A DNA stretch of 51,074 nucleotides, taken from positions 336,806-387,879 of the forward strand of contig NW_003134345.1 of NCBI RefSeq assembly GCF_000003605.2, written 5' to 3'. Of this stretch, positions 1 to 12,700 are shown one piece after another. The notes under the pieces were generated by a model that made no database searches, was not told the DNA's origin, and saw nothing but the letters and a program-made list of their open reading frames with translations. This DNA comes from Saccoglossus kowalevskii (lineage: Eukaryota; Hemichordata; Enteropneusta; Harrimaniidae). A program made the translations under genes and the position numbers. Every line of letters begins with the position of its first letter. Positions within the stretch are counted from its first letter, which is position 1.

Positions 1-16
1 CAGAGAGTGAATTGTT

Positions 17-553
17 TGGGGAGGGGACTATAATTTTACACCAGATATTCTTCAAGATAGAATGGGCGGTAACCCGACACTTTGGCGTAATTCACTTTCA
101 AAATTTGAGGATATATGCTCCGAACTTGATTTGATCGACATCTGGCGGCTGCGTAATCCCAGCACTAAGCGTTTTACTTGGCGGCGCCTAAGACCTAGGT
201 TTATACAGAGCCGTTTAGATTATCTTTTAGTTAGTAGCTCGATTCAATTAGCAGTGAGTGTCGCAGACATTGTCCCCTGTGTGCTTTCGGACCATTCTGC
301 TATAACTTTAACCATTGGTGATAACCGTTGTAGACTTGGAACATCATATTGGAAATTCAATAATAGCTTTTTAGAAGATACAAGTTTTATTAATCTAATT
401 CAGGATAAATTTTTAACGTGGGTTGACGAGTTTGGACAAAATAACAGTATACTCTTGTGGGAATTTCTTAAATACAAAATCAAAAACTGTACAATGAAGT
501 ATAGCAAGTCAAAAGCAGTTGCCAGGAAAGATAAAATAAACTATCGGAATTAG
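17..553 (+). pseudogene. LINE endonuclease domain, C-terminal part (broken)
   Basis: From base 17 the frame reads WGGDYNFTPDILQ, which is the GGDFN-type active-site motif of LINE endonucleases. It continues through SRLDYLLVSS (near 210-240) and LSDHSAITLTI (near 285-315), the usual end of the endonuclease fold. This domain nicks target DNA to prime reverse transcription. A stop at 8-10 in the same frame, and a better match in another frame just upstream, point to a frameshift near base 20. The frame stops at 551-553, before the reverse transcriptase. Confidence 0.75.
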
Positions 554-710
554 ATAAATTGATGTCAACCCGTCCAACTATTAATATTCAAAATGAGCTC
601 GAAAACGCACAAAACAATTACAGGGGGAATATGCGTACATTACAAATGGAGCAATAATCCGTTCTCGTACAAGCTGGTACGAACAGGGTGAAAAAAATAC
701 AAAATTTTTC

Positions 711-1790
711 TTGGGTCTTAAGCGCCATAATGCAAAAAAATCACACATTTCTATGCTGATTGACAGTAACAACAGATCTCTACATAATGCAAATGATGTT
801 CAAGCAGAAATTAAACATTTTTACTTTAATTTATACCGCAGTAGGCGGATAAATCAATTAAATATGGACAATATATTTACAACCCACTCCAAATTAAATT
901 CCATGGAAAGAGATTCGTGTGAAGGCCCTATCACAATGAATGAGGCGTTTGAAGCGCTAAAGTGTTTACCAAGCAATAAAGCCCCAGGTAATGATGGATT
1001 AAGTCCAGAATTTTACAGCACATTGTGGCCTCTAATTGGAGAAATTGTCGTAAATTCCCTAAATGCTGCATATATGCATGGTAAACAGGGGGTTATCACA
1101 CTTATCGAAAAAAAGGGGAGACCAATAACCTTACTTAATACCGAATACAAAATTGCATCAAAATGCATTGCACGAAGACTTGATAAAATTCTTCCGAAAA
1201 TTGTTAATGAAACGCAGTCAGCCTTTATTATTAGGGTAGATCAATTGGGGACTGTGTACGCCTTATTGAATCAATTATGCATTACACCAAAGATACTAAT
1301 CAACTAGGAATACTTATATCCATTGATTTTCAAAAGGCATTTGATAGCTTGGAATGGGATTTTATTTTCCACTCCCTTAACAGTTTTAATTTTGGCCCTT
1401 CCCTTATTAACTGGATCAAATTATTTTACAATAACCCCTCCAGCTGTGTGATGAACCGAGGTCTAAGCACTGGCTATTTTGCTATAAGAAGGAGAGTTAG
1501 ACAGAGTGACTCGGTTTCACCCGCCCTCTTTATTTTATAACTTGAATTAGTTTTGAATTCACTGTGATGTGATGACTCTATTCATGGAATTCATATTCAG
1601 GGCAAGGGGGTTAAGTATTCTGCATTTGCTGACGATCTAACCTGCTTTCTCTCAGACAAACTTTCCTGCATTAATTTGTTCTCCCTCAACATGTTTCAGA
1701 CATATTCAGGGTTACACGTAAATTATGACAAAACAGAGGCAATGTGGCTTGGGTCTCGTACGGATAAACCATTTGGGGTTCTCTGGCCAT
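711..1790 (+). pseudogene. LINE reverse transcriptase domain (frameshifted)
   Basis: Three pieces in different frames together make a reverse transcriptase. 711-1307 has LPSNKAPGNDGLSPEFY and a shortened KKGRPITLLN stretch where LINEs normally have a longer segment ending WRPI. 1277-1540 has the catalytic motif A region (SIDFQKAFDSLEW) and the motif B region ending SPALFIL. About 1590-1690 has SAFADDLTCFLSD, with the catalytic FADD at 1625-1636. Stops and frame changes between the pieces show decay. The enzyme would copy the element's RNA into DNA at the nicked target. Confidence 0.8.
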
Positions 1791-1948
1791 AAACTCCAAT
1801 CAAAATTGTTGGTATATATTTTTCTTACAGGTACGAGAAAAAATAAATAATAAACTTCATAAATTTATTTGGAAAGGCCCAGACAGAATTGCACGTAACA
1901 CTTTGATTGGGGATGTTGGCCAGGGAGGTCTAAATATGCTGGACATTT

Positions 1949-3047
1949 TTGCTCTTTATCACGCTTTCAGAGTTAAATGGGTCCAGCACTTTCTTAATCC
2001 AAAAATTAATCATCCCTGGAAACTTTTTTTTATCACACTATCTGCTTCCCCTTGGTGGTTCCTTAATTTTTAGATGTAATTATAAAATTGAGCTATTACC
2101 TGTTACTCCTACCCCCTTTCTATCACAGTCTATTGTGCAATTGGAGGAAATTACAATGCCAGCAACCAGTTCAAACAGTTGCTAACAATATAATTTGGAA
2201 TAACGCCAACATTCTCAATGAATGTTATCAATTGTTATGAATTGTTATCTAGATTTCATTTTAAAGGGCATTGTCCATATCTCGGACCTTTATATTTCAA
2301 ATGGAAAAATAAAAAATTGGACACAACTACAAGAAATTGGATTTACTCCTAGACAATATCTTCTTTGGCACGGCATAATTTCCGCTATATCACCAGAATG
2401 GAGAGGCTGTACTCCCTTTTTCGTTAGACCAGAATTGCCTATTGGTTTGTACATTAACAACATATTTTGTCCATTGAATATGGCAACATGTAAATTAATA
2501 CGGAATGCTCTTTCATCTCTTTATTTTATTCCACCAAAATGTAAAACTTATTTTCAGCAGTTGTTTCAATTAAATGAAATTAAGTGGGAAATTATTTTCA
2601 AGTTACCATTTAGAGTTACCATTGAAACAAAACTCCAAGAATTCCAGTTGAAACTAAATCATAATGTTTTATTTACGAATACTATGCTTCACCGTATGAG
2701 AACTCCTCTCGTCACCTCTAGCCTTTGTTCATTTTGTCATAATAGCGATGAAACTCTAACACATTTATTCGTTACATGCAACTATCCTTTGGACATCAAT
2801 ATGTAATAGATGGGGTGAATTTATAAATACCCCAGACACTTTCACAGATATTCAAATTTTGCTGGGCAATGATCAGTTCTCAAGTTTATTGAACCATATC
2901 ATTATTATAACTAAACAAATTATTTATTCCTGTAAATTAAATGGCACTTCACCTTCATTTCGTCTGGTAGAAAAAAAGTTATGGAAACAAAAGAAATGGA
3001 ATATTGTATATGTAGTAAAAATAGCACTATCGAATTGTTTCAGGTGA
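1949..3047 (+). pseudogene. LINE C-terminal region with Cys/His knuckle (broken)
   Basis: This is the downstream part of the LINE's second ORF, in several frames. The best preserved part, 2222-2806, ends with SSLCSFCHNSDETLTHLFVTCNY, the Cys-x2-Cys...His...Cys knuckle found at the C terminus of L1/Tx1-type ORF2 proteins. The next fragment, 2859-3047, has WNIVYVVKIAL-type sequence typical of the tail of these proteins. No intact start or continuous frame remains. Confidence 0.6.
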
Positions 3048-3246
3048 AGTGGGGAAACTTTACCTAATGTTGGTTTGTGCATCTTACAATCCAAAATTTG
3101 TTAATACAATTGGAGTTACTTAGTAATCTGTTTGTTTTTTTGTTTTGTTTTACTTTTTTGTTTTGTTTATTACTGTATTTATTAAAGTCCTGTAATTTTT
3201 TGTTTATGGGTAATAAAAAATATTTATCAAAAAAAAAAAAAAAAAA

Positions 3247-3593
3247 GTCTACCTTTTGAAAGTGGCAGTTTTGTTGACAATCAACTTTTACTCATGTCAC
3301 ATCAGCAAGAGATTCTGCAATCACAATTTACCATGTGGTTTGTGCATCAATTGGAACGATACTACCGATACGTGATGATTTTCATCACTGTGAGGCTGAC
3401 ACTTCAAGCTTGAAAGCCATCCAGGATTTTGTATTGCCTTTGAATCCCTGATATGCTGAATGAAGTAAAAAATTTGTTAAGAAACATCATTGTAAGGCCA
3501 ACTCATCTCAGTCTATCCCCATTGCTATAGCTGAGTCACCACCTCCTGGCCCCCACTCCTTGAATATATTGAATATTTAGATGTGTATCAACA
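3247..3593. other. Spacer between the LINE and gene A 3' end
   Basis: I see no gene here. It lies between the LINE poly-A tail and the predicted polyadenylation signal of gene A. It holds no convincing ORF, structured repeat or RNA gene. Confidence 0.6.
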
Positions 3594-3599
3594 TTTATT
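3594..3599 (-). promoter_or_regulatory. Polyadenylation signal AATAAA, gene A
   Basis: The minus strand reads AATAAA about 54 nt downstream of the gene A stop codon. That gives a short 3' UTR of roughly 75-80 nt. It is the first canonical signal after the stop. Confidence 0.6.
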
Positions 3600-3652
3600 A
3601 CTGAGTACAGAACACAACAAATTAAGTACATGATCATGAAAAAAAGATGAAA

Positions 3653-3740
3653 TTATAGATTTATAACAGCTGCATTTGATTCTTCTTCTTTCTTGGGAGC
3701 AAGACCTTGTGAATAACGAGTCCATTTATCACTGCCAACT
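3653..3740 (-). CDS. Gene A last exon: avidin C-terminus and tail
   Basis: Acceptor TTTCAG. It completes the codon left by the previous exon and reads [18 protein letters not shown], then a Glu-rich tail ending AVINL and a stop at 3653-3655. KWTRYSQ aligns with the last avidin strand (IFTRLRTQ in chicken avidin). The exon is too short to stand out as an ORF; I found it by frame and homology. Confidence 0.85.
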
Positions 3741-6700
3741 CTGAAATAAAGTGTGAACATCTGTTTGATATGAGAATAAAACACGATTTATCAAATATAT
3801 CATGTAAATTCCATGTGATATGTCAATACTTTGTGGTGTTCTTGCAACATCATATCACATCAAGTTACACATGAATTTATAAGATGAGGATGTATGTAAG
3901 TGGAGATGAAAATCAGGGGTAAATTGCGTCCAGTATATGAAAACAGCAGTAGTATACATTGTAGATACCTACGGTAGTAGAAAAAACAGACAAGGGATGG
4001 CAACTTCACACAAAGTTTGGCTGGTAATTGTAGAAATGTGAAAATCGTTAGCCATGATTTTAAATGCCAGAAATTGATATTGAGTATAAACAGACAGTTC
4101 ACAGAGTGTTCAAAATTGAGTCATCATGTCATACAATTCAAAGGAATTTCAACGATATTAAAGCTTACAGACAAAAATGTTTGTTTGTTGAACACTGTGA
4201 AGTGTGGCTATAGGAACAATGTTTTACTGTGTCAAATATTCAAGACTGGCTTGAGGAATCATCATGGAATCATGTCTACGATGTTTGACACAGTCGATAT
4301 GTTGTCCTGTGCTTCTTGGTATCAAAGTTACACATTATTTGTTGAGTTATATTCTATAAATGATAAGTTCATGGAATGTGTCATTCTTGTACTTACTTAT
4401 TAGCCATTGCATTTTCCATACAAGCAGACGTTTTTTCTGTTGATACCCACATTGTTAAAAGCACCTCTTCATCATCACACATCTGACATTGACCAGTCCA
4501 ACTTTTTGTCTCATCGCCATGGTTATGTATGACACTGAATCCAAATGTTGGGAAATTGGTTGTAGTATCACAATAACCAACAACTAAGATAGCATCTAAT
4601 GAATGTGAATAATAGGATGTAAGTTTTAAAGTCAGAACTAAAATAAAATAGTATTTCATCATAAAAACTGAAAGATACATACTTTGAATTTCGATATAAT
4701 GTTAAATTGTAGAGATGAGATGTATATTTTAGTTTATGTTTTGTTTCTGTCAAGTTATCAGCATTGTATCTTTATTATTCATTAATGCTAAGAAACAACA
4801 CTATATAGAGACCAAGTCTTGGCTGAGGGCAGAAGAGGTGTGAGCCAGAGTCAAGCGTCATCACCAAAACCTGCTCCGGGTTGCGAGTCTCAGATTTGGT
4901 TCACATCACGGAGAGATTAGCATGGTACTTGATAGAGGCCAGTCACCGCAGGGAACACCACCCGACCGTCGCTATTTGTTTATAAGGGCTAGCATTTGCA
5001 GGGAATACAGTGGCACCTATGTTGAGTATTTGCATTCATTTTGAATGATAATAGTAATTTCAAAGTAAACTCTGACAGATGAGTTTACATGTAGTATATT
5101 TGTTTTATTGGAGAATGAAGATGTGTGAAGTTGTGTGAATAAGTAAAGAATGTAGATGTGGATTATTTTGCATGCTAGACACTTTTGTGTAGTCACACCC
5201 AATCTAGAACAGCTCATCTGAATACCAAGCTGAATGCATTGTTCAAGAATCTACATGACAAAAAGATCTGTCATGTGAATATTTTAATTTTGTGCCACAA
5301 TTGTTTATAAATCAGATGCTCACATATTATATATTAATAAAATAAACCTTCCTAGTTCTAATACAGGGTCTATAGCACCAAGAGCCAAATTATTTTCAAG
5401 GCTTTTCCAGACATTTTGACCCACAATTCAGGCCAACACCATCACCAAAGCTCATCAAAGTTCTGAGGATATGGTAGTTCCCTGGAGCAAATTAATTAAT
5501 TAATAACTATGAAGAAATTTAAAGACTTTTCACAGATTTTTTTATTTTTCCTGTAATTCAAAGACAACTCAAAGACTTTCCAGACCTCAAAAAATCAAAA
5601 GACTTTCAAAGGATTTTCCCAATGCTATGGACCCTGTACTGTAATACATAAACAAGCAGCCCGTCGGCTGAGATAGCTCCGCTGTTAGCAATGCATATGG
5701 CAATTAAAGAACAGAAGATATCATTAGAAAATGAACAAATCTGAGAGAGGTCCACATGTAGTACCTATATGTATAATATATCAAAGCAATTGGACTTGAG
5801 GTTTTTAACAAGATGTCGAAAATATCACTTTTTACCAAAAATGACAAAAATATTCACCAAAATTAGAAAATTCATTACAAAATGAACAAATCTGAGAGAG
5901 GTCCACATGTTGTACCTATATAATATCAAAGTAATTATACTTGCGGTTTTTAACGAGAAGTCAAAAATATTCACCAAAATTAGAGAATTGAAGATATGAT
6001 CATGAAATGAACAAATCTGAGAGAGGTCTACCCAAGGTACATATACACTAAGTATCAAAGCATTCAGGCTTGTAGTTTTCAAGAAGAAGTCGAAAAAGTA
6101 AAACATTGACACGGACAATCACTCATATGATAAGCTCCGCTCGACAAAGTCAACAGCTAAAAAGTTGTAAGAAATGAAAAATATTTAAGCTGTATTGCAA
6201 GAATAATTATACTACTTACCTGAAGTGTAGCCAAGAATGTATCGTTCATAGGCTGTATGATACTTTCCAAGTAACATTCCATTACTGGTTTTTTCAAGTA
6301 CTAGTTCAGTATCAAGTTGATTGTACCATGTGCCTTCAATATCACAATACGTACCTGTAAAGAACACACAATGTAATTAGAATAGAGGAAATAAACCTGT
6401 ATACACACAGCATATTTTAGAGCCATTATTATAAAAATATCGATATATACCGTAGATAATAAACTTACTTGTTTCACAGTTGATACCAGTCCAGCCATTC
6501 ATACAGGTACAAGTATAATGTCCATTTTCATTGTTACAAGTTGCTCCATTCAAACACGGTAGACTACTGCATTCATTTATATCTAAAACCAAACAAAACT
6601 ATATTAAGTATATTCACATCATATCTCAAGATTCAATCTTATTCTCACATAAGGCTACCAACACAATGTATAGTTAACACATTAGCTAGATGCTGTATAT

Positions 6701-9700
6701 ATAACCACTTTCGATCACTTTTAGTTGCACACCAATTCACATCTGCAATAACTATTTGCTAAAAGACAGTTTTACAACATGTGACTTTGATAAAGTTTAA
6801 TACTTACCAATTTCACACAAAGTACCAATAAAACCTTCTATACATGTACAAGTATGCAAGCCAATCCCAGTGTGAATACATGAACCATTATTAGCACAAG
6901 GCATATCATTGCATGGATTAATCCCTAGGTGGAAAACATAAATTAGTCTGCTCAGTTATTATAACTTCTTAACAGCAAGAATACAAAGTATGCATGAAGA
7001 CAGCTCCGTGATTAACCATCATGTAATAGAGGTCTATGCCCAATGAAAAGCATTTTAAGAGATTCATGTCTGCAGTATGCAATCAGTTAACAGGATTGTA
7101 TTTCTGTCATCCAATACATTGATGGTGCTTCCAATGTAGACATGACGTTATATATGGAATTCCCACCATAACACTATACAAACATGTCTGTTTGCTGGAA
7201 TAGGATTTTACAAATGACGTACTGAATTTTAAAGTTATTACTGTCGGATGTATAATAACAACAAATGAACAACATAAACACAGTACGTGGAATTGTTTTT
7301 TTGTACCACTTTTCATTGTTGATTTACACAGAGCTGTACAAGAATTATTAAACAGTTCCCCAAGTTCAAGTTTAACGATATATTCAGACATAAAATTGCA
7401 TACTTACTGATATCACAGATATCTCCTGTCCAACCAGGTGTGCACAAACATGTGTACATATTCACCCCATCAATACACCTTCCAGAATTCTCACAAACAT
7501 TTTTACTGCAATCATCAATGTCTGTCAAAAAACAACAAGCGATGCATAGCACAGTCCCAGTTAGTTATCAAATTTAAGATATATAGTTTTGTTTATAGTA
7601 ATATAGCTGGAATATCAGCCATTTTGAATACATGTATATATATATAACATGATGTATAACGAATATATAAAATTTGAATATAATCAGTCAAAGCATTTAA
7701 GAGATATGGCTCTAGAAGCCCATTCATTAAAACAAAATGGCTGCCAGACAGCCATTTTGAATTCGATCTGAAAAATAAATGATGTGCATCAGGAACCTGT
7801 AATGTCTAATATATGTACCAAGTTTGAACAAAATCCATCCAGAAATGCTTGATATTTGATTTTTTTCTAGCACAAAAATGGCCACCATTTGGCCATTTTG
7901 AATAGGATTGTCAAACCAATATATCTATGACATGATGTATAATGAATATTTAAAATTTGAACATAGTCAGTGAAAGCAAGTCAGAGATATGGCACGAGAA
8001 CCACATTCATTAAAACAAAATGGCCGCCAGTCGGCCATTTTGAATCTTATCAGAAAAACAAAATTATTTGCATCAAGGTTCCATAATGTCTAATGTATAT
8101 ACCAAGTTTGAACAAAGTCCATCTGTAAACAGCCGAGAAATGCTCGATTTTTAGGATTTTTTAGCACAAAAATGGCCACCATTCGGCCATCATAAATCAG
8201 ATCATAAAACAAAATGATGTGCATCAAGGTCCTATAATGTCTAATGTATATACCAAGTTTGAACAAAATCTATCTGTAAACAGCCGAGAAATGCTTGATT
8301 TTGATGATTTTTAGCACAAAAATGGTCGCCATTCGGCCATCTTGAATCAGATCGTGAAACAAATTGACGTGCATATGTATAATATCATGTATGATGTATG
8401 TGTGAAGTTTGATTGTGATTGGTCCAGGCATTTCTAAGATACAGGTCCAGACGCACACACAGACGCACACACGCACGCACACACATACACACACGCACAC
8501 ACGAAGGTTAAAACACAAGTCCCCGTTTTCGGACTGCGACCGAACAGGGACTAAAAATGATCAAAATCATCACTGTGTTGCAAGAAGAAACACTTTAAAA
8601 AGAAAGAATTTTCAAAACCAAACTGCAATTAAAGACTGAAAAACAACATTTTGCATCAATTTTCTCATATTGCTCTATTAGTAATGTATGCACTTCTGTA
8701 CATTACAGTTTGTATGGTCAAAATAATGAATGTTTTAATGTACAAAATGAATTGGATTTATGGTTTATACACTTCCAATGTATTGAATATGGCATGTACT
8801 TTCAAAAATGTCATTCCATGCAAAGAATAAAAAGAATTTTGAAGTCATTGCACAAAAGTATATATTTGAATGGTAAGATATTCAATTTGTGGTTTCTATG
8901 GTGAAATATTTCATCCTAAAAGAACTAAACACAGTGATATTTCATAGAGAACATTACAAATGTGAATCATATTCACTACTAACAGTAATGTACCAGCATA
9001 TAGTAGGGTCTATGATACAATACAACCACAGACAATATGGTGTGACAAACATAACACAGCCACAGACAAAATGGTGTAACAAACATAATACCACTCTAGT
9101 CAATTCACATACACATAATATTATTTTAATATTTACCGATTTCACAACTTTTTCCAGTGTATCCCAGAGGGCATATACAAATAAATCCACTGAAAATATC
9201 TGTACAATTTCCACCATTAATGCACGGATCACTTGCACATTCAGCAGTTTCTATGGTTACAAGAAGAAAAAAATCATGTTATAGTGGATTTGATACAAAT
9301 GAATTATCACTCCATCGCAAGCTCAAATTTAAGTTCAAATATTTCTATATTTATGATAATTGAATAATTAATACCTGTGTGACAATTGACGCCATGGAAA
9401 CCAGGGATACATTCACATGTGTAGCCATTTACATTATCAATACACTGACCACCATTCTGACATGGACTGCTATCACATTCATTGATGTCTACATAGAAAT
9501 AATTATATAATATTATGTATGGATATAAATAATATTACATCTCAGTAATAAATATTGCTAGACACACTAGATGATTCCGTCCAGTACCTGTTTCACAAAA
9601 GTCTCCTTCGAATCCATCTAGACAGTCACACGTGAACCCATTAATATCATCGATGCATTGACCGTTATTCTGGCACGCAGTTGAAGCACATTCATTAATA

Positions 9701-12700
9701 TCTGAAATTTACAAATTAACAAACAAAAAATAAATATATAACCTTGTATTTTATATGTTTACTTAAATTATTAATATTATAAATAATAAAGTTATATAGG
9801 ACATAAATTCAATTGCTAGGTGAAAGAAGTTTATAACTTAATTTCAGGTTTTGAAAAAATGCCTGCCATCTTGGTTATACTGCATATCTGGAATTTACAT
9901 TGTTGCAAATTTACGTTGTACGTAGATATAGATTTTGTATAATAAGAAGAGGTTGTTGCAAGAAGAACGCAAAGTATGCATCAATGCAGTACAAAGGGAA
10001 TACCGACTGATGTGTAAATACGGGTAATAGTTCAATAATAATATCGTAACAGGCAAATATTTCAGGTATCTTTTTACATTGTACTGTTCAGTTAGAACGT
10101 TATTCTTCTGCTGTTTAGCCTGACGCCTGTCATGGTAATACTCAAATATATAAAAGTTAATAAATGTATTTACCACTTGGATATATCACGATGATGTTCG
10201 GTGAGAAATGACTTACCGGTTTCACACAGATTGCCGACAAAACCAGGAGCACACACACATACATATCTACCAATTTGATCCACACATGTAGCACCATTCA
10301 AACACGGACTTGATGAACACTCTTCTACATCTGTTTATTATAATAAAAAAATACAAGTGTAAGATGACATGCAAGGCAGATATCAGATGATAAAAGCCAG
10401 TGAAATATTTAGGATCAATTGTGTTTTTATAAAGTCAATCTCCCAAGTACAACATAGAATTTGAATAAACCTTAGAGGTAAATAAATGCATTTTTCAAGC
10501 AAATTTGTTGTCAAACTATACAAAAGAAAAGAGTATAAAAGTACAGTATTAAAGTGAAATACCATGTCCATATAAAGCTACACGATGTAAAGCTGTAGTG
10601 TCAGCGAAAATTTGAAAGCTCATTTAATTTTAATTGACCTAAAATGAATGTTATGGCATTCACAAGTAAGTAAAGCGTTCATAACTCTGAAGCCCTCAGA
10701 GTTTACTGTGAGAGGGGTTTTTCAGGTGATTTAACTCAGAACTGAGAATCCAATGAGAATTTTTTGTTGACTTGATGACTGTACATTAACATGCTGAAAC
10801 TCACCTGCTAGGTGATGTTGACAAGAAATTTCTGATGTGGATATCCTGTGAATACAGAATAAATTATTGAATTTATTTATACATTTTATTTGAAATAGTA
10901 AAGATTTGAAAACAAATTTTAAGAACAATACAACATTAGATACTGTGAAAAGATTAATTATTCACTGGGTTATAATTTTGCTTATTTCGCTGACTGGAAA
11001 ATGCGCTAAATTAAAACCCAATGAATATGTAAAATTTAGCATAGAACACATTAACTAAATGATAAAGCCGTGAATTTAAAACCCACTGAATATGCCTGAA
11101 AGGCTAAATCAGCGAAATTTAAACCCAGTGAAAATTAGTAATTTTACAGTATACATATGTGCTGATAAATTATTATCGATGTTAACTTACCAGTCTCACA
11201 GTTATTTCCTACGAATCCAATCATACACTGACATATATAGCTATCAATAGCGTCATGACACGTTCCTCCGTGGATACAAGGTGAACTCAAACATTCATTA
11301 GTATCTAAAAAACAAGTTAATGAAACCCGTTAAAATTAGATCAACATGAACATAAAATAACTTTTTTTCGCTGTAAAATTAGTAAATTAGAATCCAGTGA
11401 AAACAATGAAATATTAAAATTAATGTCAATGACATATCACATATCATTTCTCAAGTACCCATGTAATCAATATCTCCGAATAATAAAAACAATGCTTCAA
11501 AATGTTGTTAAATTACTATACATCGGTAACACATAGTTCCTTGACTTAATATACAAATAACAGTTTATTTGTTAAACTGCAATTACAGGAATGCGTACAC
11601 ACATAGCTAAGCCAATGGTGACCAGATTAAAGAGATATTACACTCACTGTTTTCACAATTCTTTCCTTCATAACCATCAACACAAACACAAATATAATTG
11701 TTGACTTCATCTTTACATTCTCCACCATTCTGACAGGGAAAGCTGGAGCATTCATTAATATCTGTAATAAAATGATATTTTCATATCAGGTATTTTTATC
11801 ATCATTTTTGTTTTGGGAAACCAAATTTAAAGACTGTCATATCTTCTTGTAATGGTTCTCCTCAGCATAACACTGAGGGTGCTCTTTCTAAGTATGATAT
11901 CGTATCAAGGATTGTCATTGCTAGTTGCAGGTTTTTTGCAACACTAGTCGTAAAAATTACAGTTCATTAGAATAATTATATCCATTTTAAACTCACATAT
12001 TCTTATTCCTACAGCCAAACAACAATGTTTTGCCCAATAATGACATCGTATTTTGACACTGCGCCCTCAGTGTTGAGTTGGCAAGATATGCTCAATCAGG
12101 ACATAATTTGACACAGCACCCTCAGTGTCCAATGGTGAAAAACTTTAAATTTACACTATATATGTGTAAAATTTAATTTTAAAGTATGGTTATCAGCAGT
12201 ATGTTGTTATGGTAACCTTGGTGTCTACTTACCAGTCTCACAATGTATCCCAGAATATCCAGCAACACAAACACATGTATAACCATTGACCTTGTCTGTA
12301 CACTCTACACTGTTCTGACATGGTGAGCCTAAGCATTCGTTAATATCTTAAAAATAATTTAGAATACAGTATAAGAACTTAAAAGTTAATTCCAATGGAT
12401 TTAGACAATTCTAATACTGTAAAACAAACTGAAATATCATTTTAGCAAATTTTAACAGCATTCTAATTTAATGTCAACTCATTGTGAGAATATCCTTTAT
12501 TTTAAATTAGCAACATCTTGAATTAGAGAAATTACAGATTAGCTAAATTAGCTGAATGTTAGCTAGATAGACAAGTTTCACAGTACTTATATATATAATT
12601 GAAATTTGCTCTATTAGAAGTGCATGTAAACCAAAAATTACAATAGAAGTTATGGTTGAATTATGAAAATATGACTCATTAAGACCATAGTATGTGCTAC

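Larger units (their letters stand above)
1..3246 (+). mobile_element. Decayed non-LTR (LINE, L1/Tx1-like) retrotransposon with poly-A tail
   Basis: Conceptual translation gives, in order, the end of an apurinic-type endonuclease (GGDYN, SRLDYLL, SDHSAI), a reverse transcriptase (NKAPGNDGL, IDFQKAFDSLEW, FADD) and a C-terminal Cys/His knuckle (CSFCHNSDETLTHLFVTC). The copy ends in 18 A residues at 3229-3246. The order and wording of the motifs fit the L1/Tx1 group of LINEs. The reading frame breaks repeatedly and part of the reverse transcriptase is missing, so it cannot be active. The 5' end lies outside the window. It is antisense to gene A and sits just beyond gene A's 3' end. Clade assignment is by eye. 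Confidence 0.9.

Noticed and set aside
3860-4403. Overlapping ORFs on both strands in the last intron of gene A
   Set aside because: They lie between two avidin exons, with no motif or splice support.
4810-5020. A true tRNA gene at the A/B-box-like words
   Set aside because: No cloverleaf can be folded by eye and the B box has an inserted base; kept only as a weak SINE candidate.
8270-8518. Poly Val-Cys ORF
   Set aside because: Translation of a CA microsatellite.
9895-10176. 93-codon minus-strand ORF
   Set aside because: Purely intronic between EGF14 and EGF15 with no cysteine pattern.
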